DNA from: Flavobacterium sp.
GTDB taxonomy: Bacteria; Bacteroidota; Bacteroidia; Flavobacteriales; Flavobacteriaceae
Assembly (NCBI GenBank): GCA_016721735.1
Contig: JADKHM010000001.1
Location: 62,001-126,000, forward strand
Direction: 5' to 3'
DNA length: 64,000 nt
The notes beneath the pieces are model-generated. The model worked only from the letters and a program-made list of their open reading frames with translations. It was not told the origin of the DNA and made no database searches. Every line of letters begins with the position of its first letter. The stretch's first letter is position 1. Shown piece after piece: positions 1-9,301 of this stretch. The position numbers and the translations under genes were made by a program.

Positions 1-1
1 G

Positions 2-664
2 AACGAGACTAAAGTTGATTATTGGGTAAGTGAGAAAGATAGTGGCGTTTTCAATGCTATGAATAAAGGAATACGTAAGGCAACTGGTGAGTTTCTCATC
101 TTTATGAATAGCGGCGATATTTTTAATTCTAATACAACACTTCAAGAGGTGGCTCCTGATTTAACTTCGCAGTACGATATTTATTATGGTGATAATTTTA
201 AAGAAAGTCCAAGTTCCAAAAGGCTAAAAACGTATCCTGAAAAATTGACTTTTTCTTTTTTTTACACTGGCGCTATCAATCACCAATCTACTTTTATCCG
301 TAGATCATTGTTTGACGACCATTTTTATTACAACGAAAATTATAAAATCGCATCAGATTGGGAGTTTTTCGTTTATGTAATTTGTCATCAGAACGTGCCA
401 TATAAGTACCTAGCAAAAACTATTGCTATTTATGATTTTACTGGAATCTCATCTAGTCCGAAGTTTTCAGACTTATTTGCAAAAGAAAAACTACAAACGA
501 TTGAAAAGTTTTTCCCGGCATTTATAGAAGATTACAAGAATGTAAGTGAGGTCAATTCGAAACGCTATTTGCAATTTCAATATATCAAAAGCCACAAAAT
601 AGCATGGAAAATATTGAAAGCCACTTTGAGTATTATAATGTTATTTTTGCCTAAAAAAAAGTAA
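2..664 (+). CDS. Glycosyltransferase family 2 (5' end outside window)
   Basis: The reading frame is open from the left edge, so this is the C-terminal part of a gene that starts before the window. The first visible residues include SEKDSGVFNAMNKGI followed by A-GEF-IFMNSGD, the acceptor and metal-binding region typical of GT2 enzymes that add sugars to lipid-linked or LPS glycans. The ATG at 59 lies inside this motif and is not the true start. The tail is basic and hydrophobic (about residues 180-200 counted from that ATG), which may attach it to the membrane. The next gene follows after 6 bp on the same strand, so the two are probably cotranscribed. The family is clear; the sugar and acceptor cannot be told from sequence. 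Confidence 0.88.
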   Translation, partial: NETKVDYWVSEKDSGVFNAMNKGIRKATGEFLIFMNSGDIFNSNTTLQEVAPDLTSQYDIYYGDNFKESPSSKRLKTYPEKLTFSFFYTGAINHQSTFIRRSLFDDHFYYNENYKIASDWEFFVYVICHQNVPYKYLAKTIAIYDFTGISSSPKFSDLFAKEKLQTIEKFFPAFIEDYKNVSEVNSKRYLQFQYIKSHKIAWKILKATLSIIMLFLPKKK

Positions 665-670
665 GTAAAT

Positions 671-1573
671 ATGAAAAAAATTCACGTCGGATTTCTACTT
701 TCCTATGATTATGATAAATTAAAGCTTTCGATTCCGCCTGTTTATAAGGCTTCTGATAAGATTTTCATTGCTATAGATGAAAACCTTAGCACTTGGTCAG
801 GCAATAAGTTCGAAATAGACGAGTCCTTTTTCAAATGGCTTGACGAATTTGATACGGAAAAGAAGATTGAAATTTATAGAGATAATTTTTACGTTCCTGG
901 TTTAACCGGAATACAAATGGATACACGTGAGCGCCACCTATTGTCACTCAAAATGGGGATTGGCAATTGGTTGGTTCAAGTAGATAGTGATGAATATTTC
1001 TTAGATTTCGAAAAGTATGTGAAGTCTTTGCGCAAATATGATTGCTATTTAGACAATCCAAAGTCGCACCCAGTGCAGATTTCGGGTTATCATATTGATG
1101 TTTACAAACATTTGGACGATGGAATTCTCTACGTAAAAAACACTTGTAAAGTGCTATTGGCGACCAATTATCCGAATTATAAATTGGCAAGGCAAACCCG
1201 CGAGAGAATTATTTATGTCGATTCTTATACCTTACACGAATCGCTATCGAGATCAGAGGCAGAATTAGAATACAAACTCAAGAATTGGAGTCATCGCGAG
1301 GATGTAAATCCAGTTTTTCTAGATAAATGGAAAAGGGCAAACAAGGATAATTACAACGAAATTAAAGATGTTTTTTATCTCAATCCAAAACAATGGAAGG
1401 ACTTAGGATACGTTCCGTTCAAGACTTTAGAAGACATTACCAAGTATTTTGAGCAAAGAGATGATATGAAATTTTCGAAGTTCTATCTCTTTAAAAAGAA
1501 CTTCGGTCAATGGTTTAAACATCTTAAAATATTTAAGTTGACTAAGAAAGTCGAATTTGAAAAGTACTTTTAA
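671..1573 (+). CDS. Glycosyltransferase-like protein (GT2-like fold)
   Basis: This 300-residue protein has an N-terminal alternating beta/alpha pattern and an acidic VDSDEYF motif near residue 105, which fits the metal-binding DxD site of GT-A glycosyltransferases. It lacks a signal peptide and membrane segments and should be cytosolic or peripheral. It sits 6 bp behind a GT2 gene and faces a GT4 gene, so a role in surface glycan synthesis is inferred from context. Its stop codon overlaps the stop of the convergent gene in a shared TTAA (1570-1573), leaving no room for a terminator. The donor sugar is unknown. Confidence 0.7.
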   Translation: MKKIHVGFLLSYDYDKLKLSIPPVYKASDKIFIAIDENLSTWSGNKFEIDESFFKWLDEFDTEKKIEIYRDNFYVPGLTGIQMDTRERHLLSLKMGIGNWLVQVDSDEYFLDFEKYVKSLRKYDCYLDNPKSHPVQISGYHIDVYKHLDDGILYVKNTCKVLLATNYPNYKLARQTRERIIYVDSYTLHESLSRSEAELEYKLKNWSHREDVNPVFLDKWKRANKDNYNEIKDVFYLNPKQWKDLGYVPFKTLEDITKYFEQRDDMKFSKFYLFKKNFGQWFKHLKIFKLTKKVEFEKYF

Positions 1574-2640
1574 GATAGTATAGCGCGGTATACTTGCAAG
1601 TATGCTGACGCTGCTTTTTTCCAATCAAAGTGTAGTGCTCTTTGGACCATAAGTTCTTCCATCACTTTTTGATTGTCATAGAAATGCGCAAGTCCTTTTA
1701 AGAGAACAGATTTCATATATTCTGGCTCGAAATGATCCCAGTAATAGCAATTTTCACCTCCAATTTCAGGAAGTGACGTTTTATTTGCTAGAAATATAGG
1801 CTTGCCAAATCGCATGGCTTCAATAGGAGGTAGGCCAAATCCTTCGCGAATAGACGGAAATACGAAAGCGTGACATTTGGAAAGATAATATTGCTTCGCT
1901 AATTCATCTACTTTACCAGTAAGAAATACTTGGTTGTGTAGTTTGTTATCGTCTATATAGTGTTGTATTTCTTTGCCGTACGATTTATCGTTATTGCCAG
2001 AAAGAATCAAATTAAAATCGCCCAAAAGTGGCATCATTTGTACGACAGCCATAAAATTCTTTCGTTCTAAGAAATCTCCAATAGAATATAGGAATGGCTT
2101 GTCGGTTGGAATTGTACTTTTGAACTTCGAAGTGTCTAGTAATGTTGAAATGGGATTTCCATTATAAATGACATATTCAGGAACATCAGGAACATCGAAA
2201 AACTGATGGGTTTGTTCTTTTGCGAATTCTGAGATATAAGTAATTGCTGAAGATTTCGAGAGTTTTGCAGCAAATAGTTTGTTGAGTCGATGGTTCTTGT
2301 CAGATGAAATTTCTTCAACAAAATTCACATCATGCACTGTCAGCAGATATTTCCGTAAATAGTAAGGTTCTACTTTGGTGTTTTGGTTTACGGAATGCCA
2401 TAAATCGAATTTTTTTCTCGTTCTAAAAAGGGCATGCCGCGATAGGTTAGTATATTTATGGTAATGAAACTTAGTTCCGAATTCGGTCGACAACGCTGCA
2501 GTATCTTTTACATTTAGAGTTAGTTCTAAATCGTCAAACTCGAGTTGAGCAAGCCCTTTTATTAATTCGTAGTTAAATGTTCCTAGTCCAGAGGCTTTAT
2601 TTTTTAGGTTATGTGTTTCAAGAAAGACTGATTGTGTCAT
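1570..2640 (-). CDS. Glycosyltransferase family 1/4 (GT-B fold)
   Basis: A 356-residue GT-B glycosyltransferase. The C-terminal half carries FPSIREGFGLPPIEAM, the nucleotide-sugar binding E-x7-E type motif of GT4 enzymes, and the N-terminal half has the GLGTFNYEL loop that holds the donor phosphate. The frame stays open upstream to 2766, but the ATG at 2640 is preferred: it starts MTQSVFLETHN like family members and avoids overlap with the divergent gene at 2728. It probably transfers a hexose during LPS or capsule assembly. The neighbours are other glycosyltransferases and an LPS-kinase-like gene. Confidence 0.85.
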   Translation of the reverse strand: MTQSVFLETHNLKNKASGLGTFNYELIKGLAQLEFDDLELTLNVKDTAALSTEFGTKFHYHKYTNLSRHALFRTRKKFDLWHSVNQNTKVEPYYLRKYLLTVHDVNFVEEISSDKNHRLNKLFAAKLSKSSAITYISEFAKEQTHQFFDVPDVPEYVIYNGNPISTLLDTSKFKSTIPTDKPFLYSIGDFLERKNFMAVVQMMPLLGDFNLILSGNNDKSYGKEIQHYIDDNKLHNQVFLTGKVDELAKQYYLSKCHAFVFPSIREGFGLPPIEAMRFGKPIFLANKTSLPEIGGENCYYWDHFEPEYMKSVLLKGLAHFYDNQKVMEELMVQRALHFDWKKAASAYLQVYRAILS

Positions 2641-2676
2641 AAATACAATTATATTTGAGTAAATGTATTGCTTAAA

Positions 2677-2707
2677 TTGGATAAATAAAAAGCAATACTT
2701 ACTTTTG
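2677..2707 (+). promoter_or_regulatory. Possible Bacteroidota promoter for the LPS-kinase-like gene
   Basis: TACTTTTG (2700-2707) matches the TAnnTTTG -7 element of Bacteroidota. A TTG at 2677-2679 is a possible -33 element, but the spacer is 20 bp rather than the usual 17-19. It lies in the 87-bp space between divergent genes. This is a pattern match only. Confidence 0.35.
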
Positions 2708-2727
2708 TTTACTCTTAGTCCCAATTG

Positions 2728-3492
2728 ATGCAGATAGCGATCCATCCCGATTTTCAGAAATACCAAGCAGAACTAACAAGCTTTATTGATTCGTTTGACG
2801 ACGCAGGTATTTTGTTTGTAGAAGGTAAACGAAATAAGATTAAGTTATTTCAATTGGGAGATAAAGTAGTGAGCATCAAGTCCTTTAAAGTGCCAAATTC
2901 CATCAATAAAATCGCCTACAAATTTTTTAGAAAATCAAAGGCAAAAAGATCTTTCGAGTACGCAAATCGCATACTTGAATTGGGAATTGGAACGCCGCAA
3001 CCTATTGCATTTGCTGAAGATTGTTCCGGTTTTGGATTGGGCAGAAGTTTTTATGCTTGTGAGCATTTAGAGGTTGATTTGACTTTTAGAGAATTGGTCG
3101 AAATACCAGACTATCCTGACTATGACACAATACTAAGTCAATTTGTATTCTTTTGTTTTCAATTGCACGAGAAAGGCGTCGAGTTCTTAGACCATTCCCC
3201 TGGAAATACCTTAATCAAAAAGGTAGCTGATGGGAAATATGCATTCTTCTTGGTCGACTTAAATCGCATGAATTTTCTAAGGGAGATGAATTTTGAAAAG
3301 AGAATGAAAAATCTATCCCATTTGACACCAAGAAAAGATATGGTTGCACAGATGAGTTTAGCATATTCAAAGTTATATACAAGCCAATCGGAAGCGAATA
3401 TATTTCAAACTTTGTGGTCCTATACAGAAAAATTTCAAAAGAAGTTTCATCAAAAAATTCGTTTAAAAAAGAAATTAAAATTCTGGAATTAA
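2728..3492 (+). CDS. LPS core kinase-like protein (Kdo/WaaP-InaA family)
   Basis: A 254-residue protein with a small protein-kinase fold. FLDHSPGNTLI (around residue 155) matches the catalytic loop with Asp and Asn, and FLVDLNRMNF (around residue 176) matches the metal-binding DFG-like Asp of the WaaP/Kdo-kinase group, which phosphorylate Kdo or heptose in the LPS inner core. The ATG at 2728 is preferred over the in-frame TTG directly before it. There is no signal peptide and the C-terminus is very basic, which suits the inner face of the membrane. Surrounding glycosyltransferase genes support an LPS role; substrate is inferred. Confidence 0.78.
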   Translation: MQIAIHPDFQKYQAELTSFIDSFDDAGILFVEGKRNKIKLFQLGDKVVSIKSFKVPNSINKIAYKFFRKSKAKRSFEYANRILELGIGTPQPIAFAEDCSGFGLGRSFYACEHLEVDLTFRELVEIPDYPDYDTILSQFVFFCFQLHEKGVEFLDHSPGNTLIKKVADGKYAFFLVDLNRMNFLREMNFEKRMKNLSHLTPRKDMVAQMSLAYSKLYTSQSEANIFQTLWSYTEKFQKKFHQKIRLKKKLKFWN

Positions 3493-3493
3493 A

Positions 3494-5350
3494 TTACTTT
3501 TTTCTTCTCATTTCTTGCAATTCTTGGTAACGAACATATACGCTGAGCGCATTCAAATAGCAAATTATCGCCCCTTTTTTACCATCTAGAAAACCTAATC
3601 GAATTATGAATTGGTACAGGAATTTGTATGCTGGATGCAAATAGAAGTGATAGAAATTTGGGCGAAGTCCTTTAGAAAATTCTTCTTTAGCTTTCAGTTT
3701 TCCGTAACTAACCATTTTGCTTTTATACGACTCGTAATCGGTATAGGAAAAGTGAATGAGTTTGTGTTTTAGTTTACCAATCTTGCCTTTAACTTTCAAT
3801 TTTTCATGAACCAATCGTTCCGTAACATATTCCGCTTTATCTTTTTGAAAAAGTCTAAATATTTTGTCGGTTTGCCATCCGCTAAAATTGATTTTGGTGT
3901 CTTCAAACATGAAAATTCGGTAAAATAGATATGCGCTAGCAGCCTCGGGTTGCTGGATTGTTTCTATGACTTCATCTTTAAGTTCATTTGTAAAACGCTC
4001 GTCGGCATCAATAAATAAAATCCAAGGGTTTTGGGCGCATTGAATCGCAAAATTACGTTGTGAACTATAGTCAACAAAAGCATGTTGAATTAATTTTGCG
4101 TTTGGAAAAGCATGAACTAAATCAACAGTTTTGTCGGTACTATAAGAATCTACCACAAGAATTTCGTCGGCAAAATCAATATCTTCTAGAACTTCTTGAA
4201 TGTGCTTTTGTTCATTATACGTTATAATTAATGCGCTAAGTGGCAAACGAATTGGGTTGATTTTAAGTGGTGATGTTATTGACTCCAGTAAGATGTTGGT
4301 ATCAATAAATTTGATTAACAAGTCCCGAAATAGTTCTGGTTTAAATTGTGCATACAACTCTTGTGTTTTTTCCTTGAGTTCTTTTTCTGAATAAGTTTCA
4401 AATAAACTAGGCTTAAATTCCTTCAAATGAACAGAAACTTGATGAATGCCGTCCTCAAACGTTGCCCAAATTTTCTTCTCAATCCATGGCGAGAAAATAA
4501 TAAAAGAAGGTTTGTTTAAAGATTTTGCAATATTAATGGCACCACCATCATTTCCTATAATCATATCACATTGATTCATGATTGCTATGAATGATCTTAA
4601 GTTATCTCCCAGCAGGTCAAAATAGATTTTTGATTGGGTTTCCTTTGAGCATTTGTTGTAGATTGTTTTAGCTATTTCAATTTGTTTTGGAAAATAGTTA
4701 AAAAGTATGTTGACATCATAATTTTCTCCAATGGTGTTGACAATCTCTGCCATATATTCCGTTGGATATGTTTTAGATTTTTCGCTGCCAATAAGACTAA
4801 TCATGATAGTCTTGCGGTTATCTATAACTCCAAATTCTTCAAACAGTTTGATGGTTGATTTAATTTCCATTTCTGTCATGAATAACTTTGGATGCGGGTC
4901 AATTTCAATGTTCAGATTCAACGGCTTTAGTAAGGAAAGTCGTCTTTCAATCGCCAAACCTAAATTGGTTTTTGGAAATGAAATGAGCGGAACATTGTCA
5001 GTGTAAAGGAAACTTCGACCCGGTTTTTTGTATGATATTCTTCGTTTCGCGCCGCTTAAGAACACAAGTACCCAGCTTTCTAACTTAGAATAGGCATCAA
5101 TGATGATGTCGTATTTTTCTTTTCGAATTCTCCACGCTAGTTTGAGCAATTTCGTACTACTAGTGCGGTGTTTATTTTTGAAGAGTATTACAGTGTCAAT
5201 GTTTGGATTCCCTTCAATGACGGGGGTAGTGGACTCATAAACCAAATAATCAATCCTGGCATTCGGGTACGCCTTTTTGAGGTTGTTGCAGAGTATACTG
5301 CTAACCAAGACATCACCTATCATTTTTTGTTGAATTACCAGTATTTTCAT
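3494..5350 (-). CDS. GT9-GT2 fusion glycosyltransferase
   Basis: One continuous 618-residue frame encodes two enzymes. Residues 1 to about 350 form a GT9 (heptosyltransferase-like) GT-B domain, with IGDVLVSSILCNNL at the N-terminus and MIIGNDGGAINIAKSL near residue 265. Residues from about 370 form a GT2 domain related to WaaE/KdtX beta-glucosyltransferases, with SALIITYNEQKHI, VVDSYSTDKT and the DxD-like FIDADERF. In many bacteria these are separate genes. The junction has no internal ATG, so the fusion looks genuine. It starts 5 bp after the stop of the sulfatase gene and is probably cotranscribed with it and dapD. Likely role: sequential addition of LPS core sugars. Confidence 0.85.
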   Translation of the reverse strand: MKILVIQQKMIGDVLVSSILCNNLKKAYPNARIDYLVYESTTPVIEGNPNIDTVILFKNKHRTSSTKLLKLAWRIRKEKYDIIIDAYSKLESWVLVFLSGAKRRISYKKPGRSFLYTDNVPLISFPKTNLGLAIERRLSLLKPLNLNIEIDPHPKLFMTEMEIKSTIKLFEEFGVIDNRKTIMISLIGSEKSKTYPTEYMAEIVNTIGENYDVNILFNYFPKQIEIAKTIYNKCSKETQSKIYFDLLGDNLRSFIAIMNQCDMIIGNDGGAINIAKSLNKPSFIIFSPWIEKKIWATFEDGIHQVSVHLKEFKPSLFETYSEKELKEKTQELYAQFKPELFRDLLIKFIDTNILLESITSPLKINPIRLPLSALIITYNEQKHIQEVLEDIDFADEILVVDSYSTDKTVDLVHAFPNAKLIQHAFVDYSSQRNFAIQCAQNPWILFIDADERFTNELKDEVIETIQQPEAASAYLFYRIFMFEDTKINFSGWQTDKIFRLFQKDKAEYVTERLVHEKLKVKGKIGKLKHKLIHFSYTDYESYKSKMVSYGKLKAKEEFSKGLRPNFYHFYLHPAYKFLYQFIIRLGFLDGKKGAIICYLNALSVYVRYQELQEMRRKK

Positions 5351-5355
5351 ATTTT

Positions 5356-7223
5356 TTATTTTATAGTCAATTCATTTTTGATTTGTCTCGTATTAAATGA
5401 TTGAATATAAGCCTTGATGAATTTTTCCATTTTAAGCAAAATGTTGTTTTCCTTTTTCATCAAGTTATTTTTCAGGTTAGGGTCTTTCTTAAAATTGTAT
5501 AGGCCTATAGATTTTTGACCATCAAAAGCCAAATAATAATCATCTTGAATATAGTTGTATACGTTGTCAAGATAGTTTACTACGAAGTTTTTTTCTGACC
5601 TAAATGATTTTCCGTAGGTAACAACATTGTCCTTGATGTTGAGATAGTCAAGCAAGCTCGGAAGAATGTCCGTTTGCTGAAAGTTCTTTTCAACAACTCC
5701 CTTAAAATCAGGATTAGCAGTATCTAAGAAAAATATTGGAATTTGAAACTTGCCTACATTCGTTTTGTAGATCCCTTCGCCATAGGCCGCGGTATGATCT
5801 GCACTAAAAACAAACAACGTGTTTTTGTACCAATCTTGTTTCTTCGCTTTTTCGAAGAATTTTCGCAAAGAATAGTCGGTATAACCTATACTCTCATGAA
5901 TAGGACTAGTTCCTTTTGGAAATCTTCCTTTGTATTCTTTTGGAATATTAAAAGGCTGATGAGAGGATATTGTAAAAACAGTGGTAAAAAATGGTTGTTT
6001 AAAAGTGCTAATTTCATCACAGAAGAATTGTAAAAACGGCTCATCGTAAATGCCCCACCTTCCGTCAAAATTGCCCTCTTTGGGATACTGATCTTTGCCA
6101 TAATAGGCATCAAATCCAGCTACCTTGCAATATTGGTCAAAGTTTTGACTGCCATTAAAAGCACCGTGAAAAAAACTGCTTTTGTAGCCTTGTTTCCTAA
6201 AAATCTTAGGAAGACTATAGACTTTGTTTAAAGAATATTCCGAAGCGATTAAGGACTTGTTCATTAAACTTGGAATACTCGACATGATGCTAGGTACTGC
6301 ATCAATGGATACTTTTCCGTTAGCAAAACCATTTTTAAAATAGTATGATTTGGTTATCAAAGAATCTAAGAAAGGCGTGTATCCTTTTTGAACATTCTCG
6401 TCTCCAAAGCTTTCTAGAATTACGATGACCACATTCTTCTTAAGTGGTTCAGCTTGAGGATTACTTCTAAATTCTGGATCAAAAATAGTTTTCAACTCGC
6501 TATTTGAAAAGTAATTAGGATCTACTAATGTTTCTTTTCGGCCCACTGTTTTCAAGATGCAAAAAGGTGTATTTAGAGCCAAAGCAGAATTTCCTAAATT
6601 CGAGTACTCAATCGCGTCAACAATACGAAGTGGTTTACTTTGAAAACCGCCACGACCCATAATAAGTAGAATTGCTAAAACACCTAAAAAAAGCAGACTC
6701 TGCTTCACAATAGTCATCTTCCTCCGTCTTTCAACTGTTGACGTAATAATTTCAGATGTAAGAAGTTTCCATAATATTATTGAAAAAATGACCAGGAGTA
6801 TGGGCAAGTACCAGAATTGAACTATAAAGGTGGGAATCAATTTGGTAATTTCATGCTCCATTCCCTTTGCTGTAATTAAGTCAAATGAACTTCTTCTTCC
6901 AGTGAATTTGTAGTATTCAAAATCGACAAAATTGGCAGCAATAAAGACTAAGTTGATTATGAAGAACAACATTTTGATAGTCTTCTGATACGCCACATTA
7001 TAGATGAATCGAAAAGGAAGTAGAAACAAAAATCCAAATAGCATATTAATGAAACCAATAGCTGATAGATCGTAAATTAATCCGCCATAAAACAATTTAA
7101 CTGTTAGGTTTGAAAAAGCAGTACGGTTGAAATAAAGAAAAGTAATCGGCAAATTTGATAAATTGCCAAAACAACAAGAATCCTTTTTCCAAAAAGGCGA
7201 ATGATTTTAAAATAGGTCGTCAT
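5356..7223 (-). CDS. LtaS-type sulfatase/phosphoglycerol transferase (5' end frameshifted as sequenced)
   Basis: The long frame encodes an N-terminal block of membrane helices followed by an extracytoplasmic alkaline-phosphatase-fold domain of the LTA synthase family: VIVILESFGDENVQ near the nucleophile region, KVSIDAVPSIMSS carrying a candidate active-site residue, and FVFSADHTA metal ligands. This frame has only a TTG at 7152 as a start. The ATG at 7223, 22 bp after dapD, opens a different frame (MTTYFKIIRLFGKRILVV...ICRLLFF) that joins the long frame near 7134-7136 if one base is restored in the short A run there. The rebuilt protein is 622 residues. Bacteroidota lack lipoteichoic acid, so it more likely adds phosphoglycerol or phosphoethanolamine-like groups to surface glycans. 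Confidence 0.8.
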
Positions 7224-7244
7224 CAAAATAAAAATTTATCATTT

Positions 7245-8060
7245 CTAAACAGCTACATCATATTCTCGCAATGCATCATTCAAGGAAGTTTTCAAATCTG
7301 TCGAAGGTTTTCTTTTGCCTATAATCAATGCACAAGGAACCTGGTAATCTCCAGCTTCAAATTTTTTCGTGTAACTGCCCGGTATCACCACAGATCTAGC
7401 AGGAACATATCCTTTCATTTCTATTGGGGTAGATCCTGTGACGTCTATTATTTTGGTAGACGCGGTCAAACAAACGTTGGCTCCTAAGACAGCTTCCTTT
7501 TCAACTCTAACACCTTCAACTACAATACAACGTGAACCTATAAATGCACCGTCTTCAATGATAACTGGTGCTGCTTGGAGTGGTTCCAAAACACCTCCAA
7601 TTCCAACTCCACCGGACAAATGTACATTCTTGCCTATTTGGGCACAACTTCCAACGGTTGCCCAAGTGTCAACCATGGTGCCTTCGTCGACATAGGCTCC
7701 AATATTCACATAACTTGGCATCAAGATAACGCCTTTCGCGATAAAAGCACCGTGTCTGGCTACCGCGTGAGGAACTACCCGAATTCCTTTTTCCGCATAT
7801 CCTCGTTTGAGAGGTATTTTGTCATGGTACTCAAAAATGCCAACTTCTATAGTTTCCATTTTTTGAATTGGGAAATACAAAACCACCGCTTTCTTTATCC
7901 ATTCATTTACTTGCCAACCTTCACTTGTCGGTTCGGCAACGCGCAATTCGCCCGCGTCTAACAGTTGAATAACCTCTCTAATAGCGGAAGTCGTGATTGA
8001 ATCTTGCAATAATTCACGGTTCTCCCATGCAGATTCAATGATTTTTTGAAGTGAATTCAT
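7245..8060 (-). CDS. dapD: 2,3,4,5-tetrahydropyridine-2,6-dicarboxylate N-succinyltransferase
   Basis: A full-length 271-residue DapD. It transfers succinyl from succinyl-CoA to tetrahydrodipicolinate in the succinylase branch of lysine and meso-diaminopimelate synthesis, feeding peptidoglycan. The central part is a left-handed beta-helix of hexapeptide repeats (about residues 105-210), including MPSYVNIGAYVDEGTMVDTW and GGVGIGGVLEPLQAAPV, which are diagnostic of the family. A consensus promoter lies directly upstream. The sulfatase and the GT9-GT2 genes follow on the same strand with short gaps, so the three may form one transcript. Confidence 0.96.
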   Translation of the reverse strand: MNSLQKIIESAWENRELLQDSITTSAIREVIQLLDAGELRVAEPTSEGWQVNEWIKKAVVLYFPIQKMETIEVGIFEYHDKIPLKRGYAEKGIRVVPHAVARHGAFIAKGVILMPSYVNIGAYVDEGTMVDTWATVGSCAQIGKNVHLSGGVGIGGVLEPLQAAPVIIEDGAFIGSRCIVVEGVRVEKEAVLGANVCLTASTKIIDVTGSTPIEMKGYVPARSVVIPGSYTKKFEAGDYQVPCALIIGKRKPSTDLKTSLNDALREYDVAV

Positions 8061-8076
8061 ATTCGGAAAATTTTGG

Positions 8077-8104
8077 CAAATATAGGATGTATTTTTAAGA
8101 ACAA
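8077..8104 (-). promoter_or_regulatory. Bacteroidota-type promoter of dapD
   Basis: Read on the minus strand, TTG (8104-8102), a 17-bp spacer and TATATTTG (8084-8077) form a full match to the TTG-N17-19-TAnnTTTG promoter of the phylum. Transcription should start near 8071, about 11 bp before the dapD ATG. Confidence 0.72.
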
Positions 8105-8137
8105 AAATCGAAAGACACCGATAAATTCTAAAAATAA

Positions 8138-8524
8138 TTAGTCCATATCAGCCAATTGCAATAAGCCTCCTGGATGCTTAAAATTGATTAGAAAACGTTT
8201 GGATTTTGCATACAAATACATCTTAACATTATCAATTAGCATTACTGTGATGGGATTTGATTTTTCGTCTTTGCAAAGGTAAATGATTCCTTTATCAGGT
8301 AAGTTCGTCTTTGAAATAATCGTGAGTTGATAATTCTTATCAATTCTTAAATTGATTTTATCAGCACTAAATTCAACAATTTGATCGGATACTTTTTCAA
8401 CATTCTGCCATTCTTGAATATCATTTCTTGACTGAACTTGATCAAATGAAAAAATCTTATGTTGCGCAATACCTTTAAGAGGAAGTGCAGCAATAACCAC
8501 GTAGAAAAGGTGCTTCAAAGACAT
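8138..8524 (-). CDS. Small secreted protein of unknown function
   Basis: A 128-residue protein with a probable signal peptide (MSLKHLFYVVIAALPLKGIAQ, cleavage around residue 21). The mature part is rich in beta-strand-like alternation and has no recognised motif, cysteine pair or repeat beyond a single Cys. It could be periplasmic or exported. It stands alone between dapD and the divergent ruvX. Three 20-bp direct repeats lie about 50-100 bp upstream of its start and might regulate it. I do not recognise the family. Confidence 0.6.
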   Translation of the reverse strand: MSLKHLFYVVIAALPLKGIAQHKIFSFDQVQSRNDIQEWQNVEKVSDQIVEFSADKINLRIDKNYQLTIISKTNLPDKGIIYLCKDEKSNPITVMLIDNVKMYLYAKSKRFLINFKHPGGLLQLADMD

Positions 8525-8570
8525 TCAATAGATTTTGGTACTGCAATAACGCATTTTTTTTTGAACTGAT

Positions 8571-8620
8571 ATTAACAGTCGCGATAAGTTATTAACAGTT
8601 TTTTTAGCTTATTAACATTT
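8571..8620. repeat. Three ATTAACA direct repeats at exact 20-bp spacing
   Basis: ATTAACA begins at 8571, 8591 and 8611, each two helical turns from the next; the first two copies extend to ATTAACAGT. They lie in the 215-bp space between the divergent unknown secreted-protein gene and ruvX. Such phasing suits a protein binding one DNA face. Apart from this and a possible -7 element (TACATTTG, 8722-8729) the spacer shows nothing else. Confidence 0.6.
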
Positions 8621-8739
8621 TTCCGAGGAATTTCAATTTGACTTTTCGTAACTCGCTGAAATGTCGAAGCCAAAACTGTTTCTATTTGTAGTGCTGTGGA
8701 GCATAAGAAATAATATTGTATTACATTTGAAACAAAAAA

Positions 8740-9156
8740 ATGCCAAGAATAATCGCAATTGATTTTGGACAAAAACGCACTGGAATTGCAGTAACAGACG
8801 AGTTGCAAATTATTGCTTCTGGATTGACGACGGTTCCGACAGACACTATTTTTGAGTTCCTTCACACCTATTTTGAAAAGGAAAATGTACGTGTCGCTTT
8901 GATTGGAGACCCAAAACAAATGAACGGACAGCCTTCTGAAAGCGCCGCCATGATTAACGCTTTTGCGGCCAAGTTCGCTACAATTTTTCCTGAGGTAAAA
9001 GTTGTTCGAGTTGACGAAAGATTCACTTCTAAAATGGCCATGCAAACAATGATCGATAGTGGACTAAGCAAGAAGCAACGACAAAACAAAGCCCTTCTCG
9101 ACGAAATATCTGCTACGATTATGCTACGCGATTATTTGACTAGAAAAATGATTTAA
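8740..9156 (+). CDS. ruvX: RuvX/YqgF-family Holliday junction resolvase-like nuclease
   Basis: A 138-residue, full-length YqgF-family protein with an RNase H-like fold. The N-terminal AIDFGQKRTGIAVTD holds the first catalytic Asp, VRVDERFTS the second acidic region, and LLDEISATIMLRDYL the C-terminal Asp/Glu. Family members are linked to 16S rRNA 5'-end processing and possibly to Holliday junction resolution, acting in the cytosol. It is a single gene, with def 145 bp downstream on the same strand under its own likely promoter. Confidence 0.93.
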   Translation: MPRIIAIDFGQKRTGIAVTDELQIIASGLTTVPTDTIFEFLHTYFEKENVRVALIGDPKQMNGQPSESAAMINAFAAKFATIFPEVKVVRVDERFTSKMAMQTMIDSGLSKKQRQNKALLDEISATIMLRDYLTRKMI

Positions 9157-9244
9157 GAATACTGCACTATTATTATTTCAAACGCAATTCTTATAAAAAT
9201 TTGCTAATTATTTCTTTCCAATTATTCAATGTGCATTTTTTCAC

Positions 9245-9252
9245 TATTTTTG
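9245..9252 (+). promoter_or_regulatory. -7 promoter element upstream of def
   Basis: TATTTTTG fits TAnnTTTG. The predicted start near 9258 leaves a leader of about 44 bp before the ATG at 9302. No clear TTG lies at the -33 distance. Confidence 0.42.
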
Positions 9253-9301
9253 CCCACCACTTTAGCATTATTTCGCTAGCGTGAAATTAAATTTCAGTAA
9301 A

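Noticed and set aside
8571..8620. Replication origin with DnaA boxes
   Set aside because: ATTAACA differs from TTATnCACA at key positions, and no dnaA, dnaN or AT-rich unwinding region is present.
8572..9045. 157-codon minus-strand frame over ruvX
   Set aside because: Antisense of a clear RuvX gene, no family features.
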